Below, in pieces: positions 17,160-25,766 of a stretch of DNA of 64,000 nt. The stretch's first letter is position 1, and each line of letters opens with the position of its first letter. Source of the DNA: Thiosymbion sp942492625. Lineage in GTDB: Bacteria; Pseudomonadota; Gammaproteobacteria; Chromatiales; Chromatiaceae. The position numbers were made by a program, and so were the translations under genes. The notes beneath the pieces were generated by a model. That model was not told the origin of the DNA, ran no database searches, and saw nothing but the letters and a program-made list of their open reading frames with translations. Where the stretch lies: the NCBI GenBank assembly GCA_942492625.1, contig CALOFM010000039.1, positions 1 through 64,000 of the forward strand. Reading direction: 5' to 3'.

Positions 17160-17867
17160 TGATTAGGGGGAACCGTGATCGACACCGAGGTCCTGCCCGA
17201 GCGACGCCAAGTCGTCGAACTGGTGATCCGCAGCGAGGTCACCGAGTATCGCATCCTCAGCGGGACCTGCGCCTGTGGGCGCGTGCAGCGCAGCGCCTTT
17301 CCCGACGGGATCGATGTGCCGGTCCAGTATGGCCCCGGCGTGTCGGCGTTTGCGCTCTACATGACCGGTATTCGTGTCGGCGCTGCCCTCCAGTGGCTTC
17401 ATGTGCTCAGCGCCACGCACCTCACCGCCTACTTCGCCCATCCCAAGCGCGGCGCCGAAGCCTTGGACGCATTCGGCCTCCTGGCACGGTTCCTCGGCGT
17501 GCTCGTGCACGAGTACTGCTCGGCCTACGCCTGCCACCTTTGCTTGCATGCCTACCGCAATGCCCACCATCTGCGCGAAGTACCGCGACGCGGTTCTGCG
17601 CTTCATCTCGACCTGCGCCTTCCCTTCGACAACAATCTGGCCGAACGCGACATCCGCATGCCCAAGCTCAAGCAGAAGGTCTCCGGCTGCTTTCGTGCCG
17701 GCGCCGGGGTGGCAAACTTCGCGATCATCCGCTCCTACTTCTCGACCCTACGCAAGCAGTCCGCCGACATCTTCAAATCCCTGGTCGTGACGTTCCAGGG
17801 CAGCCCGCCGATGCCTCCGCTGGGGTAGCTGAATAGTTGCTCCAGACGGTCGACACCGCACGCTTAC
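17160..17867 (+). mobile_element. Decayed IS66-family element with right terminus
   Basis: A shrunken IS66 transposase gene is followed by CGCTTAC at 17861-17867, the expected right end of IS66 elements (reverse of GTAAGCG). The left end is not clear; it adjoins the truncated MBL gene near 17160. At about 700 bases it is far below the usual 2.5 kb, so most of the element has been lost. Confidence 0.7.
17175..17828 (+). pseudogene. IS66 transposase with internal deletions
   Basis: The 217-codon frame joins three parts of the IS66 DDE transposase: a zinc-ribbon/linker part ('CACGRVQRSAFPDGIDVPVQ'), a catalytic-core part ('ISATHLTAYFAHPKRGAEA'-like, with 'CLHAYRNAHHLRE') and the C-terminal part with 'FDNNLAERDIRMPKLKQKVS' and 'GCFRAGAGVANFA'. 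Full transposases have about 500 residues. Segments between 'GIRVGAALQWL' and the core, and before 'RGSALHL', are missing, including acidic catalytic residues. The frame stayed open by chance, so it could be taken for a real gene. Confidence 0.8.
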
Positions 17868-17900
17868 CCTAAACCCGCCGATTGATCGACAGAAACGACG

Positions 17901-19319
17901 CTAGTAGGCGCGGCAGCTCGCGACTACCAATGCCGTCCTGATAAGGATCGAAATATCTAGCATCAGCGACCAACGATTAATGTATTCGATATCATTCTTT
18001 ACCCGCTCCTCCATAAGGTGTAAATCTTTCGTTTCACCGCGAAATCCTCGAACCTGTGCGAGTCCGGTTATACCTGGCTTAATACGGTGACGTGCCAGAT
18101 AGGCAGCGATTTTTTTCGAGTAGAAATCATTGTGTTGGAGAGCATGCGGACGGGGTCCAACAAGGGACATGTTACCAAAAAGTACATTGAATAGCTGAGG
18201 AAGCTCATCAATGCTTGTGCGCCGCAAAATCCGCCCTACGCGGGTAACACGTGGGTCGTTTTCAGTCGCTTGCTTGACGACGCCATCGTCCGGCTTGTCG
18301 ATATGCATGGTGCGGAACTTCCATATCGAGAATACCTTGCCCTCCCAGCCAGTACGTTTTTGAAAGAAAAAAACCGGGCCGGGGCTATCGAGCTTAATCG
18401 CAATCGCCGCAGTGATCAAAATCGGGGCAGAGAGTATGAGCGCGAGCGACGCTATTAGTTTGTCTTCTATCGATTTTACGACGAACGCCCACCCCGACAA
18501 CGGGCTTTCCGACAGCGTTATTACTGGTGTGCCCGCGAGTTCTTTGACATTGAGGTTTATGGGGCTCAATGAGGACAAGTCCGGTATCCAATGAATATCG
18601 ATGGAACGGTCAATTAGCGTGAAGCATAGCTTTTGTAGAATCTCCGATGCATCCGGAGTCGCGATCAGATAAACGCCTTTTATATCGCGGGCGTCGAGTA
18701 CAAAATCAATATCATCTATGGTTCCAAGCACCGGAAGTTGTGCAGTGTCGTAATTGTCTGCGACGCCGCTACTCTCCGAAGGTAACGTTAAGGCCCCGAC
18801 CACCGTCTCGGGCATCCATGGGTTCGAGTTTATCCTCTTGCTAATGTAATGTGCGAGGAAGCCATCTCCCACGATGATTGCTTTTTTCTTAGCCGCGAAA
18901 CGCGAAAGTCTGCGCTGGAAAAGATCCATGCCGACGTGGAATGCAAGTTGAATGACGAAGCCCGAAACAAGAAGGGCGCCAATATGGGCGCGTGAAAAGT
19001 GATTTAACGCTCCCGTTGCAAATCCAATGATCACAACTGTAGCTAGCGACAATCCCCATGCTTGCGCAAGGCTAACTATTTTTTTTACAGGTCCACCGTA
19101 TCGTCGGTATATTCCGATTTTGTCATAAACAACTGTCATCGCCGCGAGCAGACTAAGAAGTAATAGCAAGTCCGGTACTCGGAAAGCACCTGCATAGTGG
19201 TAACTCAAAAAGTAGCTTAGGCCGATCACGGAAATTCCATCTATAAGCGCCCCTGCGTCTGCGCTCAAGCTTTGTCGGCGTCGAAGCACTGATTTTGGGG
19301 GCTGTAGATTAGTCATCAT
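17901..19319 (-). CDS. Undecaprenyl-phosphate sugar phosphotransferase (WcaJ/exopolysaccharide type)
   Basis: The 472-residue product has four N-terminal membrane helices, a CoA-binding-like Rossmann middle domain ('KAIIVGDGFLAHYI') and a C-terminal bacterial sugar transferase domain with a membrane helix, 'DSPGPVFFFQKRTGWEGKVF', 'WKFRTMH', 'RTSIDELPQLFNVL' and 'MSLVGPRPHALQHN'. It transfers a hexose-1-phosphate from a UDP-sugar to undecaprenyl phosphate, the first step of exopolysaccharide synthesis. The GC content and codon use are clearly lower than the neighbours, and IS debris lies on both sides, which suggests horizontal acquisition. No other polysaccharide genes are close by. Confidence 0.92.
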   Translation of the reverse strand: MMTNLQPPKSVLRRRQSLSADAGALIDGISVIGLSYFLSYHYAGAFRVPDLLLLLSLLAAMTVVYDKIGIYRRYGGPVKKIVSLAQAWGLSLATVVIIGFATGALNHFSRAHIGALLVSGFVIQLAFHVGMDLFQRRLSRFAAKKKAIIVGDGFLAHYISKRINSNPWMPETVVGALTLPSESSGVADNYDTAQLPVLGTIDDIDFVLDARDIKGVYLIATPDASEILQKLCFTLIDRSIDIHWIPDLSSLSPINLNVKELAGTPVITLSESPLSGWAFVVKSIEDKLIASLALILSAPILITAAIAIKLDSPGPVFFFQKRTGWEGKVFSIWKFRTMHIDKPDDGVVKQATENDPRVTRVGRILRRTSIDELPQLFNVLFGNMSLVGPRPHALQHNDFYSKKIAAYLARHRIKPGITGLAQVRGFRGETKDLHLMEERVKNDIEYINRWSLMLDISILIRTALVVASCRAY

Positions 19320-19502
19320 TCAACTTGTATCCAGCTAATATGAATTTCCGCTTCATCATTAAACCAATGTGCCCAACCGATACGGATTTTCGGTTTCTGA
19401 TCAATGACTGACTCACTGGAAGTGATCGGTCAAACATCTCCTTACCGGAACAATCATGTTGATACGAATCCGCAGAGAAGGTATCACAATCCTGCTACAA
19501 TT

Positions 19503-19655
19503 TCTCGAAAGTCTCGAAAGTCTCGAAAGTCTTCTCGAAAGTCTCGAAAGTCTCGAAAGTCTCGAAAGTCCGAAAGTCCGAAACGTCCGAAAGTCCGAAA
19601 GTCTCGAAAGTCTCGAAAGTCTCGAAAGTCTCGAAAGTCTCGAAAGTCTCGAAAT
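19503..19655. repeat. 9-bp tandem repeat TCTCGAAAG, 12 perfect plus variant units
   Basis: Perfect units start at 19503, 19512, 19521, 19533, 19542, 19551, 19560, 19602, 19611, 19620, 19629 and 19638; four 8-9 base variants (TCCGAAAG or TCCGAAACG) lie at 19569-19601, and the last unit at 19647 ends in T. Because the unit is nine bases, three frames on each strand stay open. On the minus strand it continues the frame of the IS630 remnant, whose codons for Phe-Glu-Thr are simply repeated. Confidence 0.95.
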
Positions 19656-19768
19656 ATCGGTTGTAGAGGACCTGTGTTTTGTAGAGCTTCCAGAACCTTT
19701 CGATCAGATTTAGGTTCGGCGCATACGGCGTCAGAAAATCGTATTCGATGCTCTCAGGAAACCCTGTA
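19656..19768 (-). pseudogene. C-terminal remnant of an IS630-family transposase
   Basis: Read leftwards the frame gives 'YDFLTPYAPNLNLIERFWKL' then 'YKTQVLYNRYFETF'. This is the conserved region around the last catalytic Glu (in LIERFW) of IS630/Tc1-mariner-type DDE endonucleases. The rest of the transposase is missing. The frame runs directly into the 9-bp repeat. Confidence 0.8.
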
Positions 19769-20145
19769 CCTTGTTTAGGCTAGGTTCCTCCGCGGATACA
19801 AGAGTTTAGGGGAATTGAGCATCACTTTTCTGTAGCCTGTTAGCACGCCGACTTTTTTGCTTCGCCTCTTTACTTCAAGCAAAATCATTGCCAAAATTCG
19901 CGTTTTTCTGAAGAGGTTCCCTTATCTGAAATCGCGCAAGGGGGCGCGGTCTCCGATTTTTCGGATACAAGGGCGAATGCCACAAAATATAAGCAAACAA
20001 CAGAACACCGTTTGCGGGCGGGTTTACCCGGCGCATTGGAATCTTTCGCTAGCGCCCGACGCAACGAAATCTATCGTTGGAACCGGATTCGTCGAAATCT
20101 GTCGCTGAATCCCGACACTTCATCTTAAGTTGCCCGACCGTAGTG
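19769..20145. other. Gene-free, AT-richer stretch
   Basis: No gene, RNA or element end could be recognised here. Composition is AT-richer than the flanks, like the glycosyltransferase region to the left, so it may be part of the same acquired segment. Confidence 0.4.
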
Positions 20146-20463
20146 TCATTCGGACGACGACATCGCTCGGGCGAACGACTCACCACTGGCCAAGCGAGCC
20201 CCGGAAGGCAGGGGTGTTTCGCCATTGCCGTCGCCCTCACGGGATACGTACAAGCGCGATTCCGGACGCTGGGCAATGCGATAGGTCACCTTCTCGGAGA
20301 CGAAGCGGTATTCGCCCTTGGGCAGAGCGGCGATCTGCGCGTCGCGGACGTGGATGACCTCGACGGGAACGCGTTGCGCGGGTCGAAGAACAGGCGCCCG
20401 TCCCCTTCGGCCGACTCGTCTTCTTGACGTCGGACGCGCTGGGAATATTGCTCGGCGATCTCA
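20146..20463 (-). pseudogene. IS66 transposase N-terminal remnant
   Basis: Read leftwards from 20463, one frame gives 'IAEQYSQRVRRQEDE' and, after a frame change, 'VPVEVIHVRDAQIAALPKGE' and 'YRFVSEKVTYRIAQRPESRL', ending at a stop near 20146. This resembles the segment of IS66 transposases before the catalytic core ('SEKVTYRLAQRPGSY'-like). It is short and frameshifted. The assignment rests on this one motif region. Confidence 0.5.
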
Positions 20464-20689
20464 AAAAAACCTAATGACCAGGGTGTTTGTTACCGTTAGG
20501 CGATTTTGGATGGTGCGGAAATTGCATGCTGTTTTGAGGGCGACGGACGAAAATGGTTTGCATTGCTCGAGACGAGAATGAAAACAGTCGCCGAAGTTAC
20601 GGTTTTTCACACTGGCAGGTGGCCTCAAAATGAAATTGGTCCCGTACAACCGAAGTAAGCCAAGTTTGGTCTAGGGAGGATTGGACAAA

Positions 20690-21238
20690 ATGCACGGAAA
20701 TAGTGTTCGAGTGGCGCTTGTGTTTCTCATTTCGAGCTTGCCGCTGCGAGATGGGCTCGCCGTGTCCTTCGACAGGAAAGATGCGCCGAGCGACGTAGAG
20801 ACCGTCGAACACACGGACAAGTCGCAATTATCCGTTGTCCCTACGGACGAAGGTGCGGTTGGGTTTGAGTCGAGTATTCAAGTTGCCGGCCCCGACCAAC
20901 TCCCCAACAAAAAAGTACTGTTCCGACATCGGCTGGCGTCTGTATCTCCTTTGCTCGATGGGATAGGTTTTTCTAATTCTCCAAGCGATATTGAGCGGCT
21001 TCCGGAAGTTAATACTCCTGGATTGGGAGGATCAGTCCAACAGGTACCTTACGCGAAAGCTTCGCAGAACCCGCGCTCCGGAACACGGGCGTCCAATTTG
21101 GATAGTGGCAGAGACGGGAGCCTGCCTAGCAGTTCCAAAGGTTCGGATTTGGCTACGCTACCTCCTGCGACTTGGGTGTTACCGACACTTGCATGCCTCG
21201 TAGCGTTTGTTCTACGGTCTGCGCGGGCGCGCGTCTAA
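20690..21238 (+). CDS. Hypothetical exported protein with C-terminal membrane anchor and Arg-rich tail
   Basis: The ATG at 20690 follows 'GGGAGGA' by ten bases; a TTG nine bases upstream is rejected as too close to that site. The 182-residue product has an N-terminal hydrophobic segment (about 8-20), a low-complexity Ser/Gly/Asp-rich middle without recognisable domain, and an end of the form 'PPATWVLPTLACLVAF' plus 'VLRSARARV'. Pro-rich motif, membrane helix and terminal Arg cluster recall exosortase or rhombosortase sorting tails, but no exact PEP motif is present. No homologue family is recognised. Lower GC matches the region to its left. Confidence 0.55.
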   Translation: MHGNSVRVALVFLISSLPLRDGLAVSFDRKDAPSDVETVEHTDKSQLSVVPTDEGAVGFESSIQVAGPDQLPNKKVLFRHRLASVSPLLDGIGFSNSPSDIERLPEVNTPGLGGSVQQVPYAKASQNPRSGTRASNLDSGRDGSLPSSSKGSDLATLPPATWVLPTLACLVAFVLRSARARV

Positions 21239-21432
21239 GCGACAAGCATTAAGGTACTTCCACGTGATCCGCGGCAGGACTAGGTCGCGGGGACACCTGA
21301 TTTGGTATTAACGAGATAGTTGCGATGTCCGGCGAGACAGAGGTATACGGGCCTGAAGACGGGCCAGCACAACAGCGGCTTGCCGGCAAGTGCGTTCGAG
21401 ACGGTGAGTCCGAAGATCTTCATACCCTCCCC

Positions 21433-22026
21433 CTACTCGGCGCCGGGCTTTACCAACTTCGGGTAGCGGAAGCAATTCGTCGTATGGTCGTTCACCATGC
21501 CCACCGCCTGCATGAAGGCATAGCAGATGGTGCTGCCGACGAACTTGAATCCGAGCCGCTTGAGGTCCCGGCTCATAGCGTCCGATTCCTCAGTGTTGGC
21601 GGGGATCTCGTCCAGACTCTGCCAGGTATTCTGACGGGTCACACCGCCCACGTAGCTCCAGAGCATATCGACCGGTGACTCTCCGCGCTCCTGCAGGGCG
21701 AGCCAGGCGCGGGCATTACCCACGGCCGCGTTGACCTTCAAGCGATTGCGCACGATGCCGGGATCGGCAAGGAGGCGTGCGATCTTTCCCTCGTCGTAGC
21801 GGGCGATGGGCTCTGGATCGAATCCGTCGAAGGCCGAGCGGTAGCCCTCGCGTTTGCGTAGGATGGTGAGCCAGGAGAGCCCGGCCTGGGCGCCCTCCAG
21901 GATCAGCATCTCGAACAGGTGGCGCTCGTCGTGCGAGGGCACGCCCCATTCCTGATCGTGATAGGAGAGGTAAAGCGGGTCTGAGCCGCACCAGGTGCAA
22001 CGGGGTTGCGAATCGATGTTAGGCAT
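21433..22026 (-). CDS. tag: DNA-3-methyladenine glycosylase I
   Basis: The 197-residue product starts 'CTWCGSDPLYLSYHDQEWG', with the N-terminal Cys and the His-Asp-x-Glu-Trp-Gly of Tag enzymes, and ends with a C-terminal His/Cys pair ('NDHTTNCFRY') that completes the zinc site. A conserved 'RLGFKFVGSTICYAFMQAVG' core is present. Tag removes 3-methyladenine from alkylated DNA in the base-excision pathway. The start at 22026 is chosen because the motif begins ten codons later; codons further upstream are antisense to fabA. It overlaps nothing and lies 43 bases beyond fabA, on the same strand. Confidence 0.95.
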   Translation of the reverse strand: MPNIDSQPRCTWCGSDPLYLSYHDQEWGVPSHDERHLFEMLILEGAQAGLSWLTILRKREGYRSAFDGFDPEPIARYDEGKIARLLADPGIVRNRLKVNAAVGNARAWLALQERGESPVDMLWSYVGGVTRQNTWQSLDEIPANTEESDAMSRDLKRLGFKFVGSTICYAFMQAVGMVNDHTTNCFRYPKLVKPGAE

Positions 22027-22069
22027 CCGCCGCTCCGCAGGACAGGACAATCTTATGTCGGGGACGCTC

Positions 22070-22585
22070 CTAAAAGCCTTCCGTGGAGGTGAACAGCCCC
22101 ACGCGCAGGTCCTTCGCCGTATAGATGACGCGTCCGTCCACCTGCACGACACCGTCGCCGATTCCGAGCACGAGCTTGCGGGAGATCACGCGCTTCATGT
22201 CGATATGGTAGGTCACCTTCTTCGCCGTCGGCAGGACCTGCCCCGTGAACTTCACTTCGCCTACACCCAAGGCGCGCCCGTGTCCGGGGTTGCCGACCCA
22301 GGCGAGGAAGAAGCCTACAAGCTGCCAAAGGGCATCCAACCCGAGGCAACCGGGCATGACCGGGTCGCCGGGAAAGTGACAGGAGAAGAACCAGAGGTCG
22401 GGGTTGATGTCCAGCTCCGCCAGAATCTCTCCCTTGCCGTTTGCCCCGCCGAAGTCCGCGATTCGGTTGACCCTGTCCATCATGAGCATGTTGGGTATCG
22501 GCAGCTGGGCATTGCCCGGGCCGAACATGTCTCCCATACCGCACTGGATCAGCTGTTCTCGGGTGAATGATTCCTCTTTGCTCAT
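22070..22585 (-). CDS. fabA: 3-hydroxydecanoyl-ACP dehydratase/isomerase
   Basis: The 171-residue product matches FabA in length and has the catalytic 'CHFPGDPVMPGCLGLDALWQ' with His70 and Asp84 at the same numbers as the E. coli enzyme. FabA dehydrates and isomerises 3-hydroxydecanoyl-ACP, starting the anaerobic unsaturated fatty-acid branch in the cytoplasm. FabB, its usual partner, is not adjacent. The start ATG at 22585 gives the standard 'MSKEESFTREQLI'-like beginning. Confidence 0.97.
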   Translation of the reverse strand: MSKEESFTREQLIQCGMGDMFGPGNAQLPIPNMLMMDRVNRIADFGGANGKGEILAELDINPDLWFFSCHFPGDPVMPGCLGLDALWQLVGFFLAWVGNPGHGRALGVGEVKFTGQVLPTAKKVTYHIDMKRVISRKLVLGIGDGVVQVDGRVIYTAKDLRVGLFTSTEGF

Positions 22586-22740
22586 ATTGATTTCTTCCGT
22601 TTGTTATCTAGCCAACCCAACAAGGTGTCGCGCGAAAACACCAAGAGGCAAAGGTTTGTCTTGGCGATCTCTGCGCCCTGGCGCGGGCATTCTTCGCATG
22701 AATGTGCCGCGAGCTGCGCATTGCTGCTCCGACACGGGGA

Positions 22741-24468
22741 TCAGCCCGCGCCTTTCTGCAGCCTCTCGGTGAGGAAGAGCAGGATCCCGTCGATAGGGAC
22801 AAAGCTGAGCTCGGTGTCCCGCCGGCCCTTGTATTCCAGCTTGCCCTCGTCCAGACCCTTGTCGCCGATGACGACCCGGTGGGGAACGCCGATGAGCTCC
22901 ATGTCCGCGAACATGAAGCCGGGCCGCACGTCCCGATCGTCCAAGAGCACGTCAATCCCGGCGGCGGTGAGCTCCTGGTACAGGCGCTCGGCCGCCTCCT
23001 TCACGCGGAAGGACTTGTGCATCTTCATGGGCAGCAGCGCGACCTGGAAGGGAGCCAGGGGTAGCGGCCAGATGATGCCCTTGTCGTCGTGGTTCTGCTC
23101 GATGGCGGCGGCTACAACGCGGGATACACCGATGCCGTAGCACCCCATCTCCAGCGTCGCCGCCTTGCCGGACTCGTCGAGCACCGTCGCCTTCATGCCC
23201 TCGCTGTACTTGCGCCCGAGCTGAAAGATGTGCCCCACTTCGATGCCGCGTGCGATGGTCAGCATTCCCTTGCCATCGGGGCTCGGATCGCCCTCTTGGA
23301 CGTTGCGCAGGTCCGCGACTTCCGGCAGCGGGAGATCCCGTTTCCAGTTGAGGCCGAAGAAGTGCTTGCCGTCTTGGTTGGCACCGGCGCTGAAGTCCGC
23401 TGTTACCGCAACGGTGTGGTCGGCGATGCAGGGGATGGGCAGGTTCAGCGGCCCGAGAGAGCCGGGACCCGCACCGATGGCGGCGCGGATCTCCTCTTCG
23501 GTGGCCATGCGCAGCGGCGTCTGGACTTGCGGCAGCTTTTCGGCCTTAACCGCATTGAGCTCGTGATCCCCGCGCACCAGCAGGGCGACCAAGCCCGCCT
23601 CGAACTCGTCGCTCGCGGCAACGACCAGGGTCTTGACCGTGCGCTCGATGGGCTGCTCGAACCGGTCGACCAGGTCGGCGATGCTCTTGGCTCCGGGGGT
23701 GTCCACCAGCCGCAGCTCCTCGGAAGGCGCCGGACGACCCTGCGCAGGGGGAAGGGCCTCGGCCAGCTCTACATTGGCGGCGTACTCGCTTTCGGTGGAG
23801 AAGGCGATGGCGTCCTCGCCCGATTCGGCCAGTACGTGGAACTCGTGGGAGGCGTGGCCGCCGATGCTGCCCGTGTCCGCCTGGACGGGGCGAAACTCCA
23901 GCCCGCAACGGCGAAAGATGCGGCCGTAGGTCTCGAACATGACCCGGTAGGTCTCGTCCAGGGACGCCCTGTCCAGGTGGAAGGAGTAGGCGTCCTTCAT
24001 CAGGAACTCGCGGGCGCGCATCACCCCGAAGCGGGGGCGGATCTCGTCCCGGAACTTGGTCTGGATCTGGTAGTAATTCACGGGGAGCTGCTTATAGCTG
24101 CGCAGCTCGTTGCGGGCCAACTCGGTGATGATCTCCTCGTGGGTCGGGCCGAAGCAGAAGTCCCTCTGGTGCCGGTCATGGAAGCGCAGCAGCTCGGGCC
24201 CGTAGTGCTCCCAGCGGCCGGATTCCTGCCACAGCTCGGCGGGCTGGACCGCGGGCATCAGCACTTCCAGGGCGCCGGCGTGGTCCATCTCCTCGCGCAC
24301 GATGCGCTCGACCTTGCGCAGCACCCGCAGCCCCAACGGCAACCAGGCGTAGAGTCCGGCGGCGAGCTTGCGGATCATGCCCGCGCGCAGCATCAGCTTG
24401 TGGCTGGCTACCTCGGCGTCGGCGGGGGTCTCCTTGACAGTCTGCAGGGGGAACTGTGACGTGCGCAT
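22741..24468 (-). CDS. proS: Prolyl-tRNA synthetase
   Basis: The 575-residue product has the class II motifs of bacterial-type ProRS: 'LKETP'-like start, 'LPLGLRVLRKVERIVREEMD', motif 2 'RDEIRPRFGVMRAREFLMKD', an inserted YbaK-type editing domain (about 220-400) and 'EMGCYGIGVSRVVAAAIEQ' as motif 3, then an anticodon-binding domain ending 'LFLTERLQKG'. It charges tRNA-Pro in the cytoplasm and edits mischarged alanine. Length and order are normal. A long open frame exists on the opposite strand, but it is a shadow. Confidence 0.97.
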   Translation of the reverse strand: MRTSQFPLQTVKETPADAEVASHKLMLRAGMIRKLAAGLYAWLPLGLRVLRKVERIVREEMDHAGALEVLMPAVQPAELWQESGRWEHYGPELLRFHDRHQRDFCFGPTHEEIITELARNELRSYKQLPVNYYQIQTKFRDEIRPRFGVMRAREFLMKDAYSFHLDRASLDETYRVMFETYGRIFRRCGLEFRPVQADTGSIGGHASHEFHVLAESGEDAIAFSTESEYAANVELAEALPPAQGRPAPSEELRLVDTPGAKSIADLVDRFEQPIERTVKTLVVAASDEFEAGLVALLVRGDHELNAVKAEKLPQVQTPLRMATEEEIRAAIGAGPGSLGPLNLPIPCIADHTVAVTADFSAGANQDGKHFFGLNWKRDLPLPEVADLRNVQEGDPSPDGKGMLTIARGIEVGHIFQLGRKYSEGMKATVLDESGKAATLEMGCYGIGVSRVVAAAIEQNHDDKGIIWPLPLAPFQVALLPMKMHKSFRVKEAAERLYQELTAAGIDVLLDDRDVRPGFMFADMELIGVPHRVVIGDKGLDEGKLEYKGRRDTELSFVPIDGILLFLTERLQKGAG

Positions 24469-24694
24469 GGTTGTCCTAGCGGAGATGCAAAACCCTGCAT
24501 TCTATTGGCGCGGGGGGCTGCGAACAACCGGTGTCGTCGGTGATCAATGCGCTTAAGCGATTTCTGTCGAATCTCACACCATCTCGCTTGTCTTTTCGCC
24601 CGGCTTCCCTGTCGCGACAGCAGTTGCATAGTCCGACTATGCGCCTGTTGTCGTTCCTTAGTAGTGCGGCAATCCCTTGATGCCATCGGACTGG

Positions 24695-25039
24695 TCAAAA
24701 TGTCCCGCCGCTCCACCCGAACATGTGCCGCGGTGGGGAAGCAAACTCGATGTAGGTGCGCTCCGGCGGGACACCGAAGTGCTTCTCCATGAAGGCGCAC
24801 AGGGCGGCGGACAGGGCGGGGGTGTCGTCCTCCGGCAGGCCCAGGCTCTTGAGCTCCAGGTAGGCAAGCGGCGCATCGTCGGCGGCGAAGAGCATGTCCG
24901 AATTGGTTTGCAGTACGATCATGACGTAGCTCTCAGGCTTGCCGAGCATCTGCGCCACCCCGGACGAAGCCGCTTCCAGGATTGGCTTGCGCTGCTCCTG
25001 CGGTGTCTCGACATTGGTCTGTATCTTGAGGGTCGGCAT
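24695..25039 (-). CDS. MIF/phenylpyruvate tautomerase-like protein
   Basis: The 114-residue product begins 'MPTLKIQTNV', giving the N-terminal Pro that acts as catalytic base in the tautomerase superfamily after Met removal, and contains 'ESYVMIVLQTN', 'LGLPEDDTPALSAAL' and 'VPPERTYIEF'. This pattern is that of bacterial macrophage-migration-inhibitory-factor-like proteins. The physiological substrate is unknown. It is encoded 16 bases downstream of a DUF4124 gene on the same strand. A longer upstream reading is rejected because it covers that neighbour in another frame. Confidence 0.88.
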   Translation of the reverse strand: MPTLKIQTNVETPQEQRKPILEAASSGVAQMLGKPESYVMIVLQTNSDMLFAADDAPLAYLELKSLGLPEDDTPALSAALCAFMEKHFGVPPERTYIEFASPPRHMFGWSGGTF

Positions 25040-25055
25040 AATTCCACGGCCTCCA

Positions 25056-25514
25056 TCAGCGGCAGTATTCTTCGATCTGCATCTGCGTCTTCTCGATCTC
25101 CATTTCGACTTGCTCTTCCGACAGGCGCAGGACGCTACCGTCGGGGGTGCGGACCATGCGTCGGCCCAGGTTTTTGAAATTTTCGAGGTTCGCTCGAGCC
25201 GCCTCGCAGTTTGCGGCTCTCTTGCTTTCAGCCCTGGCTTTGGTTTCCTGCTCCGCCTTGCTCTCCTTGCGCGCCTCTTCCTCGTCGAACGCTTGCTCGC
25301 GTTGTTGCTCCAGGCGCTTGCTTGCCGCGGCCGCATCTTCGTCACTGGGGGCGCGTTCCTTCTTGACCTTGACGGCGTTGCTCGACGGGGGGGGCGTCTG
25401 TGAATAGACGGTCACCCCATTCTCGTCCACCCAGCGGTACATGGCGGTATGAGCCGGCGCACAGGCGCAGGCCGTGAGGAAGGCAGCGGCAAGTTGTGTA
25501 GTGCGTGTGGGCAT
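25056..25514 (-). CDS. DUF4124 periplasmic protein
   Basis: The 152-residue product has a signal peptide ending near 'ACAPAHTA', followed by 'MYRWVDENGVTVYSQTPPP', the DUF4124 core found in many gammaproteobacterial envelope proteins. A charged coiled-coil follows (about 65-105, rich in Glu, Lys, Arg), and the end has 'CEAARANLENF' and 'GSVLRLSEEQVEMEIEKTQ', also typical. The function is unknown; the periplasm is inferred from the signal peptide. Confidence 0.9.
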   Translation of the reverse strand: MPTRTTQLAAAFLTACACAPAHTAMYRWVDENGVTVYSQTPPPSSNAVKVKKERAPSDEDAAAASKRLEQQREQAFDEEEARKESKAEQETKARAESKRAANCEAARANLENFKNLGRRMVRTPDGSVLRLSEEQVEMEIEKTQMQIEEYCR

Positions 25515-25766
25515 GAGGGAGGCGGCGGAGTCTGTCTAGGATTTTGAGGCGACTTACTCATTATCTTCTGATGGGTTAAGGATGCAACCGAGCAACCAAT
25601 GCTGGGGAGCGGAATGGGCCGAGTAAGGACTAGCCGCACAGTCATTCGGGTTTATCTTGACCGCCGCATGTCGAGTCCTGTAATTTCGGTCGTTTACTAA
25701 ACAAGTTTTATTCCTCTCCGCCCGTGGATTGGCCGCGGGTTCCGGGGTCGACGGAGGGTCGTCAAC

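Noticed and set aside
17175..17828. A complete small transposase or resolvase
   Set aside because: Three non-adjacent parts of IS66 transposase are fused with catalytic segments missing.
19503..19655. CRISPR array
   Set aside because: Units are nine bases with no spacers and no cas genes are present.
19404..19778. Open frames made of repeated Ser-Arg-Lys or Leu-Glu-Ser
   Set aside because: They are forced by the 9-bp tandem repeat, which keeps several frames open, and have no ribosome site or native sequence around them.
23089..24459. A 456-residue open frame opposite proS
   Set aside because: It is a shadow caused by high-GC codon use; proS is complete on the other strand.
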